Positions 7,222 to 16,800 of a stretch of DNA of 34,838 nt are shown one piece after another. Positions within the stretch are counted from its first letter, which is position 1. Every line of letters starts with the position of its first letter. The position numbers and the translations under genes were made by a program. Below the pieces are notes generated by a model. That model did not search any database. It had not been told where the DNA came from and saw only the letters and a list, made by a program, of their open reading frames with translations. The DNA is from Flavobacteriia bacterium (GTDB lineage Bacteria > Bacteroidota > Bacteroidia > Flavobacteriales > Schleiferiaceae). The stretch spans positions 1 to 34,838 of the forward strand of contig JABXHW010000034.1 of the NCBI GenBank assembly GCA_013373425.1, written 5' to 3'.

Positions 7222-7860
7222 TTAAAGAGGTATTTCACTTACGGCATAAACTACGTACTGGTTTTGATGCGTAAACCAGCCAATTTTGCAAGGTGTATCC
7301 TCAGTATCGGTCTTGATTCGCGCGTTTACCGTGCCTTCGTCTTCCAATGGGAGTGGGTCGATAAAAAGGTGACTTTTAAATTCAATTCCTCCCATCCGAT
7401 GAAGTTTGAAGAGTGCTTCTTTCGCACCCCAAAGAATTTGAAGCTTGAATTGTGAGTGACCTCTCTCCACATCTTTCAGCTCATCGGCGTTCAGAAACTT
7501 CGGCGCAAGTTTGGCCAATTTCGGACGAACAGGCTCAACATCAATACCCACTCTGCGGGTCGGATGATGAATGGCTGCTCCGTATTGTGGGCTATGTGCC
7601 AAGGAGATATAACCGGGTCCGTCTAGGATGGGACATCTGCCTTCGTAATGAAGCATATATTCTGGACGTAAAATTCGAAGTGCTGTTCGAGAAGCGATGA
7701 ACTCCTGGCGTTTGTGTTTGTGATGAATCAAGTCGTCTAAGCGCTTTCTATCACTAGGATGCAAGTGGGTCGCATCACCTTCTCCAACCTGGTCGACGGA
7801 GATAAGATTGATGGATACACTCTCTTCAGGGTAATATAGATGATGTTCAGGGGATTCCAC
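7222..7860 (-). CDS. 4'-phosphopantetheinyl transferase (Sfp type)
   Basis: Transfers the phosphopantetheine arm from coenzyme A to a serine of acyl- or peptidyl-carrier proteins. The 212-residue length is normal for the Sfp/Gsp class. The first magnesium-binding motif is [20 protein letters not shown] near residues 103-122, and the second [11 protein letters not shown] near 144-154 (W-x-x-KE-x-x-x-K). [19 protein letters not shown] supplies the CoA-phosphate-binding HS pair. The frame opens with GTG at 7860; no in-frame ATG occurs before the conserved core, so this start is provisional. It is divergent from ahcY. Whether it activates fatty-acid ACP or a secondary-metabolite carrier cannot be told here, as no synthase gene is present. 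Confidence 0.92.
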   Translation of the reverse strand: MESPEHHLYYPEESVSINLISVDQVGEGDATHLHPSDRKRLDDLIHHKHKRQEFIASRTALRILRPEYMLHYEGRCPILDGPGYISLAHSPQYGAAIHHPTRRVGIDVEPVRPKLAKLAPKFLNADELKDVERGHSQFKLQILWGAKEALFKLHRMGGIEFKSHLFIDPLPLEDEGTVNARIKTDTEDTPCKIGWFTHQNQYVVYAVSEIPL

Positions 7861-7894
7861 GTTGAACTTCGGACGGTTTTCGATGTTAGAATTG

Positions 7895-7902
7895 TATCTT
7901 TG
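7895..7902 (+). promoter_or_regulatory. -7 promoter element of ahcY
   Basis: TATCTTTG matches TAnnTTTG exactly, 31 nt before the ahcY ATG at 7933, so the leader is about 26 nt. It confirms the start at 7933 rather than upstream in-frame codons. No clear TTG at -33. Confidence 0.6.
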
Positions 7903-7932
7903 TCAGCCGAAAATCACACAAGTATATATAGA

Positions 7933-9249
7933 ATGAGTGAAACAGCAACAAAATACATTCCCTACAAGGTAAAAGATATTTCCTTGGCAGATTGGGGTAG
8001 AAAGGAAATTGAACTCGCTGAAGCAGAAATGCCAGGTTTGATGGCTTTGCGTCAGGAATTTGGTGAGTCGAAGCCCCTCAAAGGTGCGAGAATCGCAGGA
8101 TGTCTCCACATGACTATCCAAACTGCCGTCTTGATTGAGACATTAGTTGAGTTGGGTGCAGATGTAACTTGGTCATCTTGTAACATCTATTCTACTCAAG
8201 ATCACGCCGCTGCTGCTATTGCTGCTGCAGGTATTCCAGTTTACGCTTGGAAGGGTATGACCGATGAGGAGTTTGATTGGTGTATCGAGCAAACTTTGTT
8301 CTTCGGTGAAGATCGTCAGCCTCTCAACATGATCTTAGATGATGGTGGTGATTTGACCAACATGGTTCTTGATCGCTATCCTCAACTCGTAGAGGAACTC
8401 GGTGGTATTTCTGAAGAAACTACTACTGGTGTTCACCGTTTGTACGAGCGCATGAAGAAGGGAACACTTCCGGTTCCTGCTATCAACGTAAACGATTCTG
8501 TAACAAAGTCAAAATTCGACAACAAGTACGGATGTCGTGAATCTGCAGTAGACGCGATTCGTCGTGCTACTGACGTGATGATTGCTGGTAAAGTTGCAGT
8601 TGTTGCGGGTTACGGTGACGTAGGTAAGGGTACTGCTGCCTCATTGAGAGGGAACGGTGCTCGTGTTATCGTTACGGAAATCGATCCAATTTGTGCCCTT
8701 CAGGCTGCAATGGACGGTTACGAAGTGAAGCGCATGGAGAACGCAATTCCTCGCGCCGACATCGTTGTGACAGCAACCGGTAATAAAGATATCGTTCGCG
8801 GAGAGCACTTCGAGATGATGAACGACAAGACTATCGTTTGTAATATCGGCCACTTCGACAATGAAATCGATGTTGCTTGGTTGAAGCAAAACCACGGGAA
8901 CACTCACGTGGAAATCAAGCCACAAGTGGATAAATACACTGTAAACGGTAAAGACATCATTCTCCTTGCTGAAGGTAGATTGGTAAACTTGGGTTGTGCC
9001 ACTGGTCACCCGAGCTTCGTGATGTCGAACTCCTTCACCAACCAAGTACTGGCTCAAATTGAGCTTTACGAGAGAGGTGAGCAGTACAAGAATGAAGTGT
9101 ACACACTTCCAAAGCACCTCGATGAGAAGGTTGCTGCATTGCACCTTGAAGCTATCGGTGTTGAGCTCGAAACTCTACGCAAGGACCAGGCTGAATACAT
9201 CGGTGTAACCGTTGATGGCCCATACAAGCCAGAGTACTACCGCTACTAA
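7933..9249 (+). CDS. ahcY: adenosylhomocysteinase (SAH hydrolase)
   Basis: Cytoplasmic NAD-dependent enzyme that reversibly splits S-adenosylhomocysteine into adenosine and homocysteine, clearing the inhibitor of methyltransferases in the activated methyl cycle. The 438-residue protein aligns in order with the family: [71 protein letters not shown] (substrate and catalytic residues), the NAD-binding [24 protein letters not shown] and the C-terminal PYKPEYYRY, whose Lys and Tyr reach into the NAD site of the neighbouring subunit. The lack of the roughly 40-residue insert makes it the shorter bacterial/eukaryote-like form. It is monocistronic: promoter at 7895 and a strong terminator at 9277-9311. 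Confidence 0.98.
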   Translation: MSETATKYIPYKVKDISLADWGRKEIELAEAEMPGLMALRQEFGESKPLKGARIAGCLHMTIQTAVLIETLVELGADVTWSSCNIYSTQDHAAAAIAAAGIPVYAWKGMTDEEFDWCIEQTLFFGEDRQPLNMILDDGGDLTNMVLDRYPQLVEELGGISEETTTGVHRLYERMKKGTLPVPAINVNDSVTKSKFDNKYGCRESAVDAIRRATDVMIAGKVAVVAGYGDVGKGTAASLRGNGARVIVTEIDPICALQAAMDGYEVKRMENAIPRADIVVTATGNKDIVRGEHFEMMNDKTIVCNIGHFDNEIDVAWLKQNHGNTHVEIKPQVDKYTVNGKDIILLAEGRLVNLGCATGHPSFVMSNSFTNQVLAQIELYERGEQYKNEVYTLPKHLDEKVAALHLEAIGVELETLRKDQAEYIGVTVDGPYKPEYYRY

Positions 9250-9276
9250 GCGAAAGTCAATATAGGTTTTGAGAAG

Positions 9277-9311
9277 CCGCGCTCGGATGAAAGTCTGGGC
9301 GCGGTTTTTTT
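9277..9311 (+). terminator. intrinsic terminator of ahcY
   Basis: GC-rich stem CCGCGCTC / GGGCGCGG (8 bp, one G-T pair) with a 12-nt loop, followed by seven T residues. It starts 28 nt after the ahcY stop codon and immediately precedes the 8-bp tandem array. Confidence 0.9.
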
Positions 9312-9313
9312 GT

Positions 9314-9393
9314 GCAGGAACGCAGGAACGCAGGAACGCAGGAATGCAGGAATGCAGGAGCGCAGGAATGCAGGAGCGCAGGAGCGCAGGAAT
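9314..9393. repeat. tandem array of ten 8-bp units (GCAGGARY)
   Basis: Ten consecutive 8-bp copies: GCAGGAAC three times, then GCAGGAAT and GCAGGAGC in mixed order. Only positions 7 and 8 of the unit vary (A or G, then C or T). The array begins directly after the ahcY terminator T-run and ends before the gap leading to the Rieske-like gene. The period is not a multiple of three, so overlapping open frames read different residues in turn and are not credible genes. Confidence 0.95.
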
Positions 9394-9502
9394 GCAAGTG
9401 AGCGGGATATAATGAGTGCTGGATAATTGTTTTGAAAACGAGATCAGACACTTCCACCTACTCACGCCGTCATGCACTCAATTCTCGCCACCCATCTTTA
9501 TA

Positions 9503-9516
9503 CCATATATATATGG
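9503..9516. repeat. AT-rich perfect palindrome CCATATATATATGG
   Basis: A 14-bp perfect palindrome six bases downstream of the stop codon of the Rieske-like lipoprotein gene. It could form a weak hairpin in that mRNA's 3' end, but has no U-tract. Function unknown. Confidence 0.5.
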
Positions 9517-9522
9517 CACATT

Positions 9523-9948
9523 TTACCGATTTGTAATTCGGATTCGGTCTCCCAGGTAATCGACTTGATATTGAAGGAGGGGATAGGTGCTCTCACCTTC
9601 AGTTACGGATCCGTCGAAAAGAAGGAATCGGGTGTCGTCGCAAGGACATTCTAGGAAAGTATCTTCTACAACATTCAATAATCCGCAATCGCGGGAGTAA
9701 TGATCTGGGCAAGCACGCTCATAAGCGACCCAATCGTTGCCGTCGTTGTTGTTATATCGGCGGTAAATCACGAGACCCTTGTAGCCTGCATCGTAGTATA
9801 TATGCCCGCCGATGAAGTTTATGGCATACGCCGAAGGGTTGTTCAAATAGATATACTCATCAACGAATACATTGGGTATTTGCTGAGGGATATCGCTCTT
9901 GCATGCGATGAAAAAAATCGGCAGCGCCAAAAAAAGTTTTCTAAGCAT
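9523..9948 (-). CDS. Rieske-like lipoprotein without a full [2Fe-2S] ligand set
   Basis: A 141-residue exported protein. Signal peptide MLRKLFLALPIFFIA followed by C16 in a lipobox-like context (FIAC), so probably a lipoprotein. The second half looks like the Rieske fold: VAYERACPDHYSRDCG, then FLECPCDDTRFLLFDGSVTEG and YPLLQYQVDYLGDRIRITN. A true Rieske protein needs C-x-H and C-x-x-H; here the first is CPDH and the second CPCDD, so both pairs deviate and the second histidine is missing. Similar ligand-poor Rieske-like lipoproteins occur in Bacteroidota, to my knowledge without assigned function. The promoter element lies so close to the ATG that the mRNA should be leaderless. Confidence 0.8.
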   Translation of the reverse strand: MLRKLFLALPIFFIACKSDIPQQIPNVFVDEYIYLNNPSAYAINFIGGHIYYDAGYKGLVIYRRYNNNDGNDWVAYERACPDHYSRDCGLLNVVEDTFLECPCDDTRFLLFDGSVTEGESTYPLLQYQVDYLGDRIRITNR

Positions 9949-9952
9949 AGAA

Positions 9953-9960
9953 CAAAGATA
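9953..9960 (-). promoter_or_regulatory. -7 promoter element placed for a leaderless mRNA
   Basis: TATCTTTG on the minus strand matches TAnnTTTG and ends only 4 nt before the ATG at 9948. With the usual offset, transcription begins at or within a base of the A of the start codon. Confidence 0.6.
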
Positions 9961-10083
9961 CGTCTTAACTCATTTAACATTTTGTTCACAGAGAGCCAAC
10001 CTGTTACGGACTCGTTGCGTCATTTATGTGAAAGATGCCAGAGCACTTTTAGCTAATCGCCTCAGAATTCGTGCAGTTAGCGT

Positions 10084-10116
10084 TTGGTGTGGCAGGTGAT
10101 TTTCTTGTTATATTTA
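10084..10116 (+). promoter_or_regulatory. candidate promoter of the TonB/secreted protein/PorV triad
   Basis: TTG (10084-10086) and TATATTTA (10109-10116) are 22 nt apart; the latter differs from TAnnTTTG in the last base. The predicted leader is about 40 nt. This is the best candidate in the 213-bp gap between 9949 and 10161, which otherwise shows nothing obvious. Confidence 0.4.
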
Positions 10117-10161
10117 CCCCTTCCTAACGACTAGGGTACGTTGATTTAACTACTTGGCTAT

Positions 10162-13100
10162 ATGATGAAACGAATACTCACATTAATTCTTGTGACAGTT
10201 TCCGCAGGTTTGTGGGCGCAGACCCAACCTGGCTCCTTAAGAGGAACTGTAACTGATGCTGAAACGGGCGAGCCCCTATTTCAGATTGTGGTTGAACTCC
10301 GAGATGGCAATGAAGTTGTCCAGAGAGTGTCTACCGATTTTGACGGTAACTATAATATCGTGGCTATTCAGCCAGGTACGTATAATGTAGTTGTGAAAGG
10401 TGGTCTGAACTACAATGACTACACCGTTGGAGGTATCAGTATTGCAGGTAACAAGACCACGGTGATTAACGCAGAGATGACCTCTAAGTCCAATGAGATT
10501 GGCGAGATTATCATTGAGTGGGAAGCGCCGCTAGTCGACGAAGAAAAAACAGGTAACACGACTACCATCGGACCAGAAGCTCTGGCGCGTGTGGCAACTC
10601 GTGGTACTGCTTCACTATCATCACTCGCATCCGGGGTAGCCGTTCAAGACGGTGGTGCTCCAATCGTGCGTGGTACTCGTTCCGATGCGAACGTTACCTT
10701 TATCGATGGTGTGAAGGTTAGAGGTAGCGCAAGTCTTCCTCAGAACGCGATTCAATCTGTTGAGATTATCACTGGTGGTACACCAGCACAGTATGGTGAT
10801 GCATTGGGTGGTGTAACTAACATTACCTCAAGAGGTCCTTCATCACAGTTCTTTGGTGGAGTTGAGCTTCTTTCTTCATCTCCATTCTTCTTTGATGATC
10901 CATCGCACTACAACTTGGCAGCGGTTACACTAGGTGGACCGGTTTACAAGAGAACACTTCCAGGTGGTGAGAAGCAAACGATTATCGGATTCCTTTTAGC
11001 ATCTGAATTCCAGTATCAATATGAGCCACGTCCATTCGCTACAGACGTTTACCGTGTGAACGAGGACAAGTTGGCTTCAATGGAGCAAACTCCAATTCGT
11101 CCTTCTAACGTAGGTCAAGGTGTTCTTAACGAGGGTAACTTCCTTCGTTCAGATGACTTGGAAGTTATTCCGGCACGTATTAATAATGATACACGTACGC
11201 TCCGTGTGAACGGTAGCTTGAACATCAAGCCATCGCAATACACCAACTTAGTGATCGGTGGTCGTTACATCTACACTCGTGGAATGAACGGTGGTTTCGC
11301 AAGTTCTTTGATGAACTGGAAGAACAACTCTGAGTCAATCGCTTCGGATGCATCTGGATTCGTTCGCTTTACTCAGCGCTTCAAGACAGATTCAACATCT
11401 TCTTTGGCAAACTTCTTCTACCAAATTCAAATGGACTACACCCGTAACAATCGTACGACGTGGGATCCAATCCACCAAGACAACATCTTCCGTTACGGAC
11501 ACATCGGTAAGTTCACTACTTATCAGCAACGTTTCTACACCTACACTACTGATGACGCTACAGGTATTCAAGCTTGGGTGCAGCAGTTGTATCAAGATAC
11601 TGCGGTTTACTTCGAGCCAAGTGAGTACAACCCAGTGAGATCGAACTATACTTCTGCTTACTACCAGTTTGTAGAAGATGGACGTATCAACAACAACAGC
11701 TTCAACCTTAACAACATTCGTCAAGGTGGTGGTTTGATTAACGGTGACAACCCACAAAGCATCTACGGTTTGTTCCAAGCAGTTGGTGCTAACCAGTCAG
11801 GTTACGGCCGCACTCGCAACTCTCAGTTCCGTGTGACTGCACAAACTACTTTCCAGATTATCGACAAAGACAATCCGGATGAGACGCACAACTTGACTGC
11901 AGGTTTTGAGTTCGAGCAACGTATCGACCGTTCTTACTCACTTGGAGCTAACGGACTATGGCAGCAAATGCGCCTCTTGCAAAACCAGGCGATTTTGCAG
12001 CTCGACTTGGACAATCCAATTCTCATCTACGACGAGAACGGAGTATTCCAAGATACTATCAACTACAACCGTGCGTATGACCCGAGTGTACCACGTACAT
12101 TTGACCGTAACGTTCGTCGCGAGTTGGGTCTAGATCCAAACGGAACAGATTACATCGACATCGATGCTTATGATCCTGACTTCTTCAGCCTCGACATGTT
12201 CAGCGCTGACGAATTGGTGAACGTAGGTGGTGCTCAGTACGTGACTTACTACGGTTACGATTACCTGGGTAACATCCAGTCTGGAAACCCAACGTTGAAT
12301 GACTTCTTCACTGCTACAGATGATAACGGTTCATTCACTCGTCCGATTCCAGCTTTCCAGCCACTTTACATCGCTGGTTACATTCAAGACCGTTTCCGTT
12401 TCCGCGGATTGAACTTCAACGTAGGTGTTCGTATCGACCGTTTCGATGCTAACCAACCCGTATTGAAGGATCCATATTCACTTTACCCAGTTCGCAACGC
12501 GGGCGAAGTTCGTGGAATGGCTATCGGAAGCGAGATTCCAGGTTCAATTGGTGACGATTATGTGGTTTACGTGAACGATGTAAACAACCCAACAGGTATT
12601 ACAGGCTACCGTGACGGTGACCAGTGGTACGATGCAGCGGGTAACCCATTGGCTAACCCGAAAGAGATTGCAGATATCTCTGGTGGTCAAGCTCAACCAT
12701 ATGTAATTGGTACTACAGCTAACGGTCGCCCAGACCTTAGCCCTGACGGATTCGAAGATTATGTTCCACAGGTTACATTCTCTCCACGTTTGTCATTCCA
12801 GTTCCCAATTACTGATGAAGCGAAATTCTTCGCTCACTACGACATCCTCGTTCAACGTCCAAGCCCAGGATTGGCTCGTTTCAATCCATTCGACTACATG
12901 CAGTTGGACATCTTGAACAACGCTGGTTTCCTAGCGAATCCAAACTTGAAGCCACAGCGCACAACTGACTACGAATTGGGTTACGAGCAATTGTTGACCG
13001 AGAAATCACTTCTTTCTATCTCTGCATTCTACAAGGAGCAGCGTGACTTGATTCAGACAGTGAGCATCAACGAAGCTTACCCTATCACTTACGTGACTTA

Positions 13101-13815
13101 CGGTAACCGTGACTTCTCGACTGTAAAAGGTTTCACTGGTCAGTACGAAATGCGTCGCGTAAGCAACGTTCAAATGCAGGTGAGCTACACGCTTCAGTTT
13201 GCTGACGGGTCTGGTTCAGGTCCTAACTCTGGTGCGAACCTCGCACGTTCAGGTCAGCCGAACTTGCGTTACATCCTTCCATTGGATTTCGATACTCGTC
13301 ACATTGTATCTGCTAACATCGACTACCGTTATGGTTACGGTCCTAACTACAACGGGCCATTGATGGGCGAGAAGAGAATTCTCGAAGGATTCGGAATTAA
13401 CATTCTTGCACGTGGTATCTCTGGTACTCCATACAGTGCTCGTGTACGTGCATTCGAATTGACGGATGGTGCTTCAGGTGTACCATTGACAGGACAAATT
13501 AACGGTTCACGCCAGCCATGGACATTCACTGTTGATGCAACAATCAACAAGGAGTGGAGATTGAGTGGCGGCAAGAGCTTCGATGTTTACCTAGCGATCT
13601 TGAACGTATTCGATACGCGCAACGTATTGAACGTGTATGCTTACACTGGCGCTCCAGACGATGACGGTTGGTTGGCTTCTCCTCAGGGACAGACTTCCAT
13701 CGCCTTCCGTGCAGACGCACAGTCTTACGCCGACTTGTATGCTGTAGCAGTGAATAGTCCATTTAACTATTCTCTTCCACGTCGTATGCGTCTAGGTATT
13801 CGATATAACTTCTAA
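10162..13815 (+). CDS. TonB-dependent receptor with carboxypeptidase-like domain (triad gene 1)
   Basis: A large outer-membrane receptor of 1217 residues. Signal peptide 1-20 (ending LWAQ), an Ig-like carboxypeptidase regulatory domain about 22-110 (LRGTVTDAETGEPLFQIVVEL), a possible TonB box around 118-135 (EIIIEWEAP), a plug about 140-240 with APIVRGTRSDANVTFIDGVKVRG and PAQYGDALGGVTNITSRG, and a very long barrel with extended loops. It ends RRMRLGIRYNF, the aromatic end expected of an outer-membrane barrel. Start is ATG at 10162, or the next codon 10165. Codons are strongly biased (CGT for Arg, AAC for Asn, TTC for Phe), as in the two following genes. It is followed at 27 nt by the 1339-residue secreted protein and then the PorV-like gene; substrate unknown, and a role as anchor or channel of a surface complex is possible. 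Confidence 0.9.
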   Translation: MMKRILTLILVTVSAGLWAQTQPGSLRGTVTDAETGEPLFQIVVELRDGNEVVQRVSTDFDGNYNIVAIQPGTYNVVVKGGLNYNDYTVGGISIAGNKTTVINAEMTSKSNEIGEIIIEWEAPLVDEEKTGNTTTIGPEALARVATRGTASLSSLASGVAVQDGGAPIVRGTRSDANVTFIDGVKVRGSASLPQNAIQSVEIITGGTPAQYGDALGGVTNITSRGPSSQFFGGVELLSSSPFFFDDPSHYNLAAVTLGGPVYKRTLPGGEKQTIIGFLLASEFQYQYEPRPFATDVYRVNEDKLASMEQTPIRPSNVGQGVLNEGNFLRSDDLEVIPARINNDTRTLRVNGSLNIKPSQYTNLVIGGRYIYTRGMNGGFASSLMNWKNNSESIASDASGFVRFTQRFKTDSTSSLANFFYQIQMDYTRNNRTTWDPIHQDNIFRYGHIGKFTTYQQRFYTYTTDDATGIQAWVQQLYQDTAVYFEPSEYNPVRSNYTSAYYQFVEDGRINNNSFNLNNIRQGGGLINGDNPQSIYGLFQAVGANQSGYGRTRNSQFRVTAQTTFQIIDKDNPDETHNLTAGFEFEQRIDRSYSLGANGLWQQMRLLQNQAILQLDLDNPILIYDENGVFQDTINYNRAYDPSVPRTFDRNVRRELGLDPNGTDYIDIDAYDPDFFSLDMFSADELVNVGGAQYVTYYGYDYLGNIQSGNPTLNDFFTATDDNGSFTRPIPAFQPLYIAGYIQDRFRFRGLNFNVGVRIDRFDANQPVLKDPYSLYPVRNAGEVRGMAIGSEIPGSIGDDYVVYVNDVNNPTGITGYRDGDQWYDAAGNPLANPKEIADISGGQAQPYVIGTTANGRPDLSPDGFEDYVPQVTFSPRLSFQFPITDEAKFFAHYDILVQRPSPGLARFNPFDYMQLDILNNAGFLANPNLKPQRTTDYELGYEQLLTEKSLLSISAFYKEQRDLIQTVSINEAYPITYVTYGNRDFSTVKGFTGQYEMRRVSNVQMQVSYTLQFADGSGSGPNSGANLARSGQPNLRYILPLDFDTRHIVSANIDYRYGYGPNYNGPLMGEKRILEGFGINILARGISGTPYSARVRAFELTDGASGVPLTGQINGSRQPWTFTVDATINKEWRLSGGKSFDVYLAILNVFDTRNVLNVYAYTGAPDDDGWLASPQGQTSIAFRADAQSYADLYAVAVNSPFNYSLPRRMRLGIRYNF

Positions 13816-13842
13816 TCAGCAAGAACTAAAAGCGATAATATT

Positions 13843-16800
13843 ATGAGTAAATCATTGCGCATATTGCCTTGGGTACTGAGCATCTTTGCGGTGTTCTCTG
13901 CCGAGGGTCGCGAAATCCCAGGACTTCCTTCTTCCTCTGGAAAGATGGAGTCAAACAAATCAGTAGAGGAACTCTGCCAGCCTGCACAGGCTCAGTCCGA
14001 CTTGAACATCAACAATGTTCGTGCTACCATCCTCGGTGGTGGTGACATGTGGTGGGACTTGAACCAGGCGCGTTACGAAGTTCCAAAAGGTTCAAACCGT
14101 CACTCCATGTTCGCCGGTGCACTTTGGCTCGGTGGTGTGGATGAAGGTAACCAGTTAAAGTTGGCTGCGATGACTTACCGTCAGCGTGGTAACGACTACT
14201 GGCCTGGTCCACTTTCAACCGACGGATTGGCTACCGTAACGAAGGATGTATGTGACCGTTACGACCGTCACTGGATCATCTATCGTTCACAAGTAGATAT
14301 TCACAAAGCATGGTTGGAGTGTCAGGATGATCCTGATTGTGACGCTGGAGTTGAATTTCCAGGTTACGAAAGCAACATTCCTGATATCATCTTGAATTGG
14401 CCTGCACACGGTGTAGATGGTGAGCTTCCTTATCGCTTGGCTCCGTTCATCGACCGTGATGGTGACGAACTTTATGATCCTTACGTGGATTACCCAGCGT
14501 ACGATATCGATCGTGCATATGACTGTCAGTTGAAAGACGTTGACCTTCTTTATGGTGACCAAACTATCTGGTGGGTGTACAACGACCGTGGTAACGTTCA
14601 CTCTGAGACACAAGCCGGTGCGCTTGGTTTCGAGATTCGTGCACAAGCTTTCGCGTTCACGACGAACGACGAAATCAACAACATGACTTTCAATAACTAC
14701 CGCATTATTAACAAGTCTACTTTCCGTCTTACTAATACGTACTTCTCAACTTGGTTCGACCCAGATTTGGGATTTGCACAAGACGACATCATTGGTTGTG
14801 ATATTCCTCGTGGATTGGGATACTGTTACAACTCTGACTTCGAAGATGAAGGACCTTTCGGTTACGGTGAATATCCACCAGCTGTAGGTTTCGACTTCTT
14901 CCAGGGTCCATTTGCTGACTACTTCGATGGTCGCGATAACGACCGTGATGGTTGTGTGGATGGTGTTCGTGATGAAAACGGAAACTGTGTAGCTGAGGAT
15001 CCATCAGTTGGTCGCAACGAGCGTATCATCATGTCCGGCTTCATGTACTACAACAACACAGGTGACCCTGCTTCAGGTAACCCTAACTCTGCCGCTGAAT
15101 TCTATAACTACATGCGTAGCCGTTGGAAGAACGGTAACCCATTGGTAGTAGAAAACCCAAGCGGTCAGGGTAACACTTCAAACGGTGACGGTTATACTCC
15201 AGATGGTTCAGGTTTGGCAACATTGTTTGCTTACCCAGGTAACACATTTGATACTACAGGTGTAACTCAGCCTACTGCTGATCAGAACTGGTTTGAGTCT
15301 CCATCTAACCAGGAGGATAAGCGTGGTCTTCACAACGCGGGTCCATTCTCTTTGGCACCAGGTGCATTGAACTTCATTACTACAGGTGTGGTTTGGGAGC
15401 GTAACTTCCAAACTCAGAACCTCTTCGCTTCTGTGGAAGAAGTGATTATCGCTGACGATAAAGCACAGCAATTGTTCGACAACTGTTTCCAGGTGTTGAA
15501 TGGTCCTGATGCTCCAGATGTTGAACTCATCGAGCTCAACGAAGAGTTGGTTCTTACTCTGAACTACTCTAATGCAGCGAACAACGTGAACTTGGATTAC
15601 CGTGAAAAGGATCCATTGATTCCAGTTCCTCCAGGGAAAACTGAAGCTGAAGTATTGGCTGAGAATCCAGACTACTTCGACTACCGTTTCGAAGGTTTCC
15701 AAATCTTCCAGTTGGCGAACGAGAACGTTTCTATCGCTGACCGTTACGATCCAGCTCAGGCTCAGTTGATCGCTCAGTGCGACATCCGCAACGGTGTTAC
15801 TCAATTGGTGAACTGGGAACTTGATCCAGACATTAACCAATTGGTTCCTTCTGATATGACTTTGACCTCGGGTAACGATGGTATTCAGATGTCATTCAGC
15901 ATTAAGGAAGATGCATTTGCTACAAGTACTAAGACATTGCGTAACCACAGGGAGTACTACTTCACTGTAATCGCATACGCAGTAAATGAATTTGAAGTAT
16001 TCGATCCATTCAGCTCTCCAGACGGACAGCGCAAGCCATTCTTGGCAGGTCGTAACAACATTCGCACATACACTGGTATTCCACACCGCACTGAAGCGGA
16101 GTCAGGAGGCCAAGGTTTGAATGCAGATTACGGCGACGGTATCGAGATTACTCGTATCGAAGGTGTAGGTAACTCAGGTATTGCACTTGATTTCAACCAA
16201 GATACTGAGGATGAAATCGTAAGAGACTACAATGCAGAGCGTGCTACTTACACTCAGGGTGCAGGTCCAGTTAACGTGAAGATTGTAGATCCTAGAAATG
16301 TGCCTGCAGGTAACTACACAATGAAGTTCAATGGTGTAGATGACTTTGCTACTTGGGAGCTTTACACTTCAAGCGACACTGTTCTTTCACGTCGTGCGAT
16401 TAGCTTCTTGAACGAGCAAATCATTCCTGAGTTGGGTATCTCTGTTACTGTTGAAAATGTTCGCCAGCCAGGTGATGACACTAACGGTGTATTCGACAAC
16501 GGTATCATTCTTACCGACATCAGCTTCACGGACCCAACTGCACCATGGTTGACCGGTGTTGCAGATAACGATACGTATACTCCGTTCAACTGGATTCTTG
16601 CTGGTACGAACACGAATGCTACTGAGGCTCCAGCTGATATTTATCCAGATCAAGGTGGTGACCCTAAGCAGTTCTTTGAAACAATGGTTGGTGGTACATG
16701 GGGACCATTCTACTATGCTAGCCAACTAGGACGTGGTACTTCCTCTGGTTTCCCAGTCTTCGGTATGGGACCTGCTGACTCGGTTTCTGCTGGTCAGAGA

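Noticed and set aside
9314-9393. CRISPR array
   Set aside because: 8-bp head-to-tail units with no spacers and no cas genes.
9175-9477. Minus-strand open frames across the 8-bp array (also 9257-9457)
   Set aside because: Their repeated CIPALL-type residues come only from reading the tandem array; no start signal, no family.
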